Shown here: one piece after another, positions 56,028 to 64,000 of the stretch
Numbering within the stretch: the stretch's first letter is position 1
How the letters are laid out: every line of letters begins with the position of its first letter
Notes under the pieces: generated by a model
What the model was told of the DNA's origin: nothing
Seen by the model: only the letters and a program-made list of their open reading frames with translations
Databases searched by the model: none
Source of the DNA: Tribonema minus
Taxonomy: Eukaryota > Sar > Xanthophyceae > Tribonematales > Tribonemataceae
Direction of reading: 5' to 3'
Length of the DNA stretch: 64,000 nt
Assembly: GCA_017506865.1 (NCBI GenBank)
Contig: JAFCMP010000042.1
Coordinates: forward strand, 1-64,000
Translations under genes and position numbers: made by a program

Positions 56028-59000
56028 CCTTTTTCCAGCAGCAAATCCATCACGTCGTTCGCGGCGTTCGCCGCCGTTTGGAACAAGGCGGTCGTCTTGT
56101 TCTTTGCGGACACCGCGTTGATGTCTGCCTTGTACTCAACAAGAGCCCTGGCCACTGCCACATTTCCTGCCCGGCTGGCAGCTGACAGAACAGGAAGCGT
56201 GTCGCCGTATTCGACTTTGATCTTGAGATTTGCCAGAGCCGGCGACTGTGAGAGCAAGGTGCGGACGCGGTGCTCGACGGTAGCGAAGGGCGAGTTGACC
56301 AGCGCCGTAAACTCGTCGACAGTTCCCTTTTGCAGCGTATGGGCGCTGCACCGAGGGGGGTGAAGCAGGGGTAGACAGAGAGTGTATGTCGACCACATGT
56401 TGCAGCGTATGGATGTTGCACACAGGGGTGGGTGAAGCAGGGGTAGAGAGTGAGTTGGTATTGATCAAATGCATGCATGCACCTGACAAGTTGTGTTTTT
56501 GCTTACTAATTGGTTTCGCTTGGCTAAGAACAAGAGCCTTTGCATATATCCGTACATTACTATTAGTAGTAGGTACTTGGCCAGCTTGGCTTTGAGGTCC
56601 TTGTAGATGCCGTTATGTAAGCAGAGCAAGCCTCATACTGATGGTCGTGGCTTCAGCAGGCCAACAGCAGTGCCGACAGTGCTGAGGCATGTTGACAGCG
56701 GCACTGGGCGTACTGCAGCTGTGGAAGATGTTCGTCATGAACGAAGATACCATTGACCAGCCACACCACTTTGAAAAAAAGGAACGTCGCTTAGCACAGG
56801 TATACTACATCAAATGCGCACATGGTAGGACGCACGCAAATGAGCCGTCGCTTGATGGTGTACGTACTTCGAAGACCAAAGCAAACATGGGATATGTAGC
56901 ACAAAGGGGTACTGCACCCACTGTTAAGCAACGACTGTCAGTTGCCAACCAGCAGACATGACACAGCATCTGCAAGCGACGTGATACCGGCCGTTTGTGC
57001 CGTGTTGTTGCAGCCTTGGTTGACCTTTGTAGTGGGTATAGCCCTAGCAATCATGCAGCCATACTGTCCTAGGCGATGTCTGGCAGAGAGAGAAAGTGTG
57101 CCTCGTGAGTGTTCATACTGTTTCTTTCAACAGCTGTCAGAGTGCATTGTACAGGACAAAAGTGCGCGTGTATGAAGGCGACATCCAAAGAGCGGACATG
57201 AGCACTCAGTTTGTGGCCTTTGCTTCGCGGTACAAATTCAGAGTATATACACGCGCAATGAAGGCGACATCCAAAGAGCGGACACGAGCACTAACTTTGT
57301 GGCCTTTGCTTCGCGATACAATACAGAGTATACACCTGTGCCTTTGAGTGTTCAGCCTAAGGCGAAACTGCGCAGTGCATTCACTTGTCAGATGACAGCA
57401 AACCCTGAAAGCAACCATTGAGGTTTGCTCATCTCAAATACAAGTGTCAGGTGCTTCAGCACATGTCACGATGTGAAGTGCTTCAAGTGTGCAACTCATA
57501 TCAAGCACAGCTTTAAACCTGCCATCTGGTCACAGAAACTACAGAAGTGAGCGCAGCAGGTTTTCAAGCGCACAGTATCTGGGTCTTACAGCGTTCGTGT
57601 CATGGCGCAAGCGAATAACATGAAGAGATGTGGCACAGGTGTACTTGAGTGAACCGCAGCTCTTGAGTTGGATGAATTGTGTGCATTGCGTCTGTATAAT
57701 TTGAAGTGTGTTTGCGCTTCACAGCCGGCATCGCTTGAGGTCTTCCGAAGTCCTCAGTTACAGGTGAAAGTTAATGGCAACTGCAGAGGCCTACATACAT
57801 GCGCGCCATGGACCGAATTGGTTTTCAGTTTGGCCAAGCAGCCATTTGCTGGTGACTCATGCGGTAAGGAGCAGCATGCCACGTTCAAAAGCGGCGTGAG
57901 GAGTGGCCGTACCGGTGGTGCAACGTAGACATACTGCAGTTTCGCCTGTAGTGTCCACAGGCTCTTGGTTAGTCACGTGTACATCGAAAGGCAGCAGCGC
58001 TGCAAACACCACTCTGCTTGATGGAGGCTGTGAAACATATGCACTGATGCCACGCGTCCGCCCACTGATACTGTGATGTCCTGTAGGCACTTGGGTTAGG
58101 GTAAGGGTTAGGGCCCATCTAGCCAGAGGATGCGTGCGGCTGATTTCACACAGTGGCTCGCCGAGACGTATCCGATCCATACTGCTGTGCACAAGTGCGC
58201 CAACATCCCCTCTGTTTATCTGTGTCTGCGCCATGAGTGGCTGGCAGACGTGCTCATCACCCATATTATACATTTCGCGGGCATTATGGAAGCTATGCAG
58301 CAGTCCCTACGAACTTTGCTGTCGTCTGCCGCATTGTACATCTGTGCGCCCAGATGCTCTGCGTTCGACATGCGTCTGCGCAGTGATCCTGGGTCAGCCA
58401 AGCCTGCTGGTCATTACTACTCCCCCATGCGATGCGGGCACCTCAAAGCTCTTACCTGTCGCCTAGCAGCCTGATCTCCTTGTCGACGCCGCCTGCCTCG
58501 AAGCTGAGCTCCGCTAGAGAGGTGCCGCGCTTCAGGAACTGCCCACAGTTGTCTTGCCACAGCTGTATCTTGTCGGCCCCAGCGTGCGTCAGCCTATGGA
58601 AACGCGAACACCAACGAGGTGCAGACGCAGCGAGCGGGTGTGTGATTGAGTGTGGCCACGGTGATAGGTGGACAACAAAGCTACCGACGCACCATGATCG
58701 GAAATGGACAACAACACATAGTCGGGACCATCTGCTCTGCTGGTGGGTGACTATAAAAGTAATAATCACGGAAGTAACAATCACGGAGTTTATACCACTC
58801 TGAAGCGAGCGCATCCATGGCATAGAAAAAAGTACTACGAGGAGGATCACCTGCTCTGCGGTTAATGCAACAGCCCGTGACATTTTGTAGCAGTTCAAAG
58901 CTATTGGTTGATGCGTACTGTACTTAGTGCACAAACTCGTGGCATGCTGCAAATTGCGCAATGTTCTCCCACACACCACAGATTGCTGGACTAGGGCATC

Positions 59001-60100
59001 CAACTTGAAGTCATCTGAAATAGCAGCTGAGTGTGAAGAGTTTCACACCAGGCATCCGCACACATTTCCTGTTCCCAACTGCAGATGCCCTGTGTGCTGC
59101 CGCAACCTTTGCTGAAAGCAGTGGTGTCCTCCTATCATCCGCCACTGGACAACTGCACAGCCCGTATCATTATTATTCCCTGACATATGTTCCTTTGTCC
59201 CCAGAAGCGCTTTCACAAACAACCACCATGTAGCACATTTTCCACTCCTGAGGCAATGTCGATAACATCAACATGTCATTGATGTGTCGCAGGCGTAAAC
59301 AAGCCCTTTCTTACCGCGATATCCGCAGCGTTTGTCTGGCACAGCTGTCACACCAGCCCAGCCTCTCCTTTAAGAAAGTCCACACATCGCCCGGCTGCAC
59401 GCTTTTGCTGAAACGAAGCACCACTCCTGCCAGCGCACAATCATCCTGCAGGATAATGATAGCGGTACGCTGGCATCGTCAAGACCTAGCTCAGGCTGAG
59501 GTGGGCAGGGCGAGTAGTAACAGCACATGCGCATATATATACAGTCTGCCTCAACAGCTGCCCATGCATATGCAGCACAGATGGTTTCCAGCACAGACAG
59601 GTACATGATGCCAATGACTGCGCGTTACAGGCTGCTGACACGGAAAAACTTCCACTCAGCTGTACCTGCAGCATGACACTGGTACAACTCCCTCGAATAC
59701 AGCTGCTCTTCTTGTCGTATGCAAAAACAGCAGCACACTGCTGTGTGCTAGCCAGTGGAGGAAAGGCTGGCTGGTAGCTGTGAGGTCAAAGACACCCCCG
59801 ACGCACCTTGCGAGCGACGGCCATTTTTGTCAGCTTCTGGGGAACCTCGGCAGCCTTCCCTCTAGCAGCACCAGGACGCTGCCAGAATACCTTGTCGGCG
59901 ACCTGCTGTCCAGCTTCGCAGCTGCCGATGTGGCTGCATGGTGCTTCAGAGCAAGCCGGGATGGCGTGCAGCCTGAGCAGCTGAATTTGAGCACCGTTTG
60001 GCAAACCATTGAACGTGCGAGGTGGCGCAGCACCAGGAGCACGAATATAGACCTGCTCCTCACCGCTCGCAACAGCACTAGCTGGCGCGTTCGCGTCCAT
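56028..60100 (-). CDS. Ankyrin-repeat protein, multi-exon, model incomplete
   Basis: Starts at the ATG at 60100. Exons that phase together: 60100-59807 (98 codons, ending MAVARK), 59445-59315 (DDCALAGVVLRF ... CDSCARQTLRIS) and 58593-58456 (LTHAGADKIQLW ... EIRLLGD). At least one more exon must follow; a candidate is 56631-56577 (HNGIYKDLKAKLA), which joins in phase to 56345-56028. That last piece has ankyrin-type repeats: GDTLPVLSAASRAGNVAVARALVEYKAD and NKTTALFQTAANAANDVMDLLLEKG, helix-turn-helix units used for protein binding. No catalytic domain is seen. It may continue into the hypothetical exon at 54626-55492, but I could not prove the junction. Confidence 0.55.
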
Positions 60101-61869
60101 CACGCCACAGTAGAAGGGTGAACTTTTCGAACTTCAACGGCACGAAGTTCAACCTTGAGTTTGAACTTGAAGTGTGGAGGTGGTTAGAACACAGGCTTGA
60201 ATACTAATTCAATGTTCTCAAAGGTTGTGTCATACATGTACTAGACGCATGTATGAAGGAACACGTAACACTGACTGATCGGATCACCTCCGCTTTCAAA
60301 AACCGATTTGATGGACGACGGCATCTTGATCGTGTTGCCAGCCGTTGAAAATCAGCACCCTGTTCGCAGAATAATAAATTCCACCCCGCCTCACCCTCCC
60401 GCCCCTCTGATCTCTGCTCTGGCAGTAACTTCAACTTGGGCCAGCACCTGACCAGCACGGGTTAATGCATATTCGGTCAATTCAATCATGAAGCTGCTCC
60501 CTCAAACTCGTACACTTAGCCAGCAAGACGCCATGCAGGATTGACTGCTCTGCTTCGAGACCATGCAATGCGGCCGCCGATGTTTATAAATACAAACAGT
60601 TTCACTTTTATATTTGAACCGCAGCAAGCACAGCTCAGCAAAGGTCAAGACGCTGATAGGCAGTCATGCATGAATGGATTTCACTGTGCGTCCAGGTGTT
60701 GTCGACACTTGTGCCATGCACGTGTCTCGGTACCTGTACGACATGGGGCGGATTAGTGCGCAGTGCCAACAGGTCGGGGGCGTACGTTGAAGTAGAATGG
60801 TGGTGTTCTTGCTTGGATTGTTTGCGCAGTGCCAACATGTCGGGGGTGCATATAGCAGTGAGCAAGTTGCTTGCCTTCAAGTTTGTTTGTGTGCTGCAGC
60901 AGTAGGACTGTATTGTTTGCAGCAACGCAGGTGCTACTCCAGCCAGACGCGCCGCAGTCTTTCTAAGACTTGGTGGTAGCGGAGGGTTAGTGGTATATGC
61001 CAGACGCCCGCGTTCTCTTCCAGAGTTTCAGCGGTAGCGGAGGGCTGCTGTTCTTGCATTCGTAGCAATATTGAGTGTGTAGCACCTGGGCGCCTCACAT
61101 GTGTGCATGGCTTTCCGCTTGCGGAGCAGAAGAGCCATGCAGGGGACGTATGTCGTGAAGCGGCCGCCATTAGCGTGCATTAGGATGATAGATGTGTGTT
61201 GGCAGCACGTAGCGCCTTGAGGTGGCCAGGGCTCAATTGGAGAGTTGTGCCCGTATTTGTCAACAGTCACCTCAAGTTGAATGGCAGCAGCGCTCAGCTG
61301 CATTTGTGCTTGTGTTCGCCTCATGATCAGAAACCGATCTACATGCTTTAAGGAAGGCTTTTGTCTGCTGTTGCACCGCCACGTTTACCGGAGCCATGGC
61401 ACTTGGTATCTGGAGAGAGTAGTTGCAAGCGCCGCTGCTTTCTCAAGGCAACATTCGCAGGCTTTAGGCTGTCACTGGAGCAATGGAGCAGTTCCTCACT
61501 CCTGAAGAGTCAACACTGTGAGCTGGGACACCACCCAGTCACCACAATGGCGATCTCATATTTAGCATGAGTTGCTCACTGCTGTGTTTATGAACTACTG
61601 CTAGAACTCCACACCTTACGACTCCTGAGACCTCAGTTCCACATGCCCATGTGCTGTGTGCAAACCCATATCAAATGAGAGCATAGCCAGCGGCCAAAGG
61701 CAGTGGAGAGAAGTCCTGTCAGGAAGTCATGGTGTTGGGTATCTTATTTATAGCACAAAAGGCATGTCGTGTACCGGCGGTTACACAACCCTACTTCAAC
61801 AGCTCCCCCTAGGGTCGCCTCACCACATCACAACCGTTGTGACAGATTTACGTGCTAAACAAAGAGCGT
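60101..61869. other. Region without a supported gene
   Basis: Sequence upstream of the ankyrin gene and left of the second duplicon. The stretch 60655-60745 resembles 53555-53780, extending the dispersed CCAGGTGTTGTCRA repeat, and GTGCCAACAKGTCGGGGGYG is repeated at 60766 and 60829. No frame convinces me. Confidence 0.5.
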
Positions 61870-63478
61870 AATGATAATATAGCATGGCATGCATCTGTCG
61901 GCTATTCATGACGTCTCTGTGAGTGCAATCAACTTCAAGGGCCAAAACCTTTCATGACGTCAAAGCACTGCCAGCCATCACATTGAACTAGTGCAGCAAT
62001 GCACAGCCACAAAACAATTGTTAACATCATTGTTGAAAAGATGTGCATTGTTCACGAAAAGCAGCATGCATGCTGTGCCTGGAAGTGAAAACCAGCGAAT
62101 GCAAAGGCGTACATGGCTATATGTAGAGTGCTGCGCTTTGTGCATCCTGAAGCAAGGGCGTATGTGGCCCTGAGATAGCACGCTGGCTATCAAATGGACT
62201 GGGTAAGTATTGGATAAAAGATTGAGTGGACCATGTCCACAGACGACTGTCTGCTAAGCCTGCAGGAACTCTGCAAGTATCCGGGACGTGCCAGGAGATA
62301 CCAACCCCATAGTCCTGTGTGCTGACACTTGAACGAGTATGCTACCTATCAGTAACGCAGTTGAGAATATATGGCATACAACAAGTCCTCCCCTGCCAGC
62401 GCACCATCACGGCCATGTACTTGAACCTGTGTACAGCCATGAAGTATAACAAACACACAGCTACATAGCTCTTGCACCAAGCTGTACCAACGTGCCAAGC
62501 GCTGCGTATGTGTGCCAAAAAAAAATCAACACCTTTGCCAATGCTACGTGCGCACTGCGCCGGTATGTAAGCGGCTTAGGCAGCACTGTGCCGAGACTGA
62601 ATCTCCGGGGGAGGTCTTCAGTGATCGCTTGCGGCCCATGTAGCAGCCCGTTTCTTGCTGCTGCCACTGTGTTCCTCCTCATCAGTGTCCCTCAGAGGTG
62701 ATGCCAAAGGCGAGGGTATCGGGCTGCTCAAAAAGCGCTCCAGCCCGCCGCCCGCACCTGCACCCGCTGCAGGCTCATTCAAGTCGAAATTCAAGCTGAA
62801 GTAGGGATTGTGATCAGGCGCCCTTCAGGCGCCATCAGCAGCGGCGGTGCACGAAGCGGGCTACCTGCCATGGCTGCTGCAGGCGACGCCATTGGTCTGA
62901 GACTCGGAGAATCCTTAGTGGCGGTGCCGCCAGCAGCAGCGGAGTGCTGCGCAGGCGTGCTGGTCGCATCTTGGAACCCGGGCTGAGCCTCCAGCCACTC
63001 TCTGAAGCGCGCCATGAGACCCTGGCACTCGGCCCCAAAGTGCTCGCCGCTCGTGTGCGGCTTCCACAGCGAGTCCCCCACCTCCCTGCGCATGGCCACG
63101 GCTGCCCTGCTCAGCAGCTTCTCGATGCACCGCGAGAACGCGACGCAGCCGGTGGCGCATTCCGTGGCAGCGATTAGCTCCGAGTCATTGCAGCCGGCGG
63201 GGGGCGCGCCTAGGGGCGCGGCTTCCATCAGGAAGCCCCACCCATGGGCTGCAGCAATTCTGCACCCGGTCCGGTGGTTGGCCTTCTGGGCTGAAGCTGG
63301 GCGGTTGTGTCTGCATGGGGCGGCGTAGGCCTCACGCAGGGGTTGGGGCAGCTTGCCATGTGTTTCGTTGCGCACATCACGGCGACTTGATGGCAGAACC
63401 ACCCGGACTTGCTGAGTGCGCGAGGGTTGGCCCTGCAGGCGCCACCAGCGGCGACGCACAGATGGGGTGGCAAGGCAG
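61870..63478. repeat. Segmental duplication, copy 2
   Basis: Direct copy of 53896-55450, displaced by about 8 kb. The left 700 bases are non-coding flank (TAATATAGCATGGCATGCAT, ACATTGAACTAGTGCAGCAA). The right part is the hypothetical gene copy. Confidence 0.88.
62618..63473 (-). pseudogene. Decaying duplicate of the hypothetical Cys-rich protein gene
   Basis: Same reading order as 54626-55492 but interrupted. A one-base deletion near 62820 (GCGCCCTTC for GCGCTCCTTC) shifts the frame before the FNLNFDLNEPA part. Replaced sequence around 63240-63280 puts the Cys-rich N-terminal part in another frame. Between them, about 130 residues remain open and similar (CIEKLLSRAA, HFGAECQGLMARFREWLEAQ). 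Confidence 0.75.
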
Positions 63479-64000
63479 AGGGGGGCTGATCAGCACCATG
63501 ACAGCATGGCCTTGTTATGACGGGTCAGTGTATCTGCCCTCAGGCTGGCAAGCCTAGCCTAACCAGACAATCATCAAATGCCTTTGCGAAGCGTACACTA
63601 GTCTCAAAGTTATGCAAATCAGCAGTCTGAGAAAGAAATATTGTGTTGAGTCAGACCCAGTTGCGGTGGTGTGTATCACGGCGCCTGTAGGTCAACCAAT
63701 CGCGAAGGAAGAGATGCCCTCTTGCACGGGTGACTGTCCACCCTTGCAGCAGGAGCAGCAGCAGCAGCAGTAGTATATGGTTCCAGCAGCAGTAGTATAT
63801 GGTTCCTGACACTATTTTTTAGTTAAGGAACATGGCTGAACATACAGCAGACAGCAGTGCCACAAACAACGTGAACATGGCTGGTGACCACTGTCTCATG
63901 GTCACCAGCTGTACAATGGAATGTTTGGTTGGCAACTAACAATAGACAGCCCTGGTACCGGCATTACGGTGCAAGAGTAGCACCTGCATAACTACTTCGG
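63479..64000. other. Right end without a supported gene; small microsatellite
   Basis: Holds (AGC)n/(CAG)n near 63750-63770 and a duplicated AGCAGTAGTATATGGTTCC at about 63765-63807. Nothing else recognised. Confidence 0.55.

Noticed and set aside
58130..58474. 114-codon plus-strand frame
   Set aside because: No recognisable motif; overlaps the intron and edge of exon 3 of the phased minus-strand ankyrin gene.

Overview
The window is nuclear DNA of a eukaryotic microalga with a complex (secondary or higher) plastid. Genes are broken by GT-AG introns, and at least one intron appears to be GC-AG. Two genes for plastid-type proteins (a DEAD-box RNA helicase and a ClpS-like adaptor) both begin with a secretory signal peptide instead of a simple transit peptide; the helicase has an ASAF/AFTP-like stretch after it. 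That pattern fits a stramenopile, haptophyte or cryptophyte. Degenerate TTAGGG-type tracts lie inside introns. The species cannot be named from sequence alone.

Layout: 1-12.8 kb is a nest of two divergently oriented non-LTR retroelements of related families. The left one (minus strand, cut by the window edge) carries a proline-rich leader, zinc-finger-like cysteines, an OTU-type cysteine protease and a frameshifted reverse transcriptase. The right one (plus strand, 7246-12805) has one intact 1779-residue ORF with N-terminal zinc fingers, reverse transcriptase (YMDD), a very long Ala-rich linker, a CCHC knuckle and a restriction-like endonuclease. It is bounded by a perfect 14-bp direct repeat that looks like its target-site duplication. 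A 5'-truncated piece of its 3' end lies 39 kb away in a helicase intron.

13.87-21.0 kb (plus) is a secreted arylsulfatase in six exons with a complete sulfatase active site; its first intron carries a fold-back element. 22.2-28.7 kb (minus) is a ClpS-like N-degron adaptor in five exons. 29.76-52.49 kb (plus) is a DEAD-box helicase with a C-terminal GUCT-like domain and RGG tail, resembling plastid RH3. I could phase it through 28 exons to 835 residues. ClpS and the helicase are divergently transcribed from about 1.1 kb. 54.6-60.1 kb (minus) holds an ankyrin-repeat gene and a hypothetical Cys-containing protein; the latter, with its flank, was duplicated to 61.9-63.5 kb, where it is decaying.

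The most unusual signal is in the helicase gene, and partly in clpS. Most exon-intron junctions have diverged tandem copies of themselves ('exon echoes') in the adjoining introns. Usually the copied piece is the last 20-70 bases of the exon plus the splice donor; sometimes it is the acceptor plus the exon head. This makes decoy splice sites in intron after intron and explains much of the 22.7-kb gene length. A small inverted-repeat element family also occurs four times, always inside introns of these two genes.
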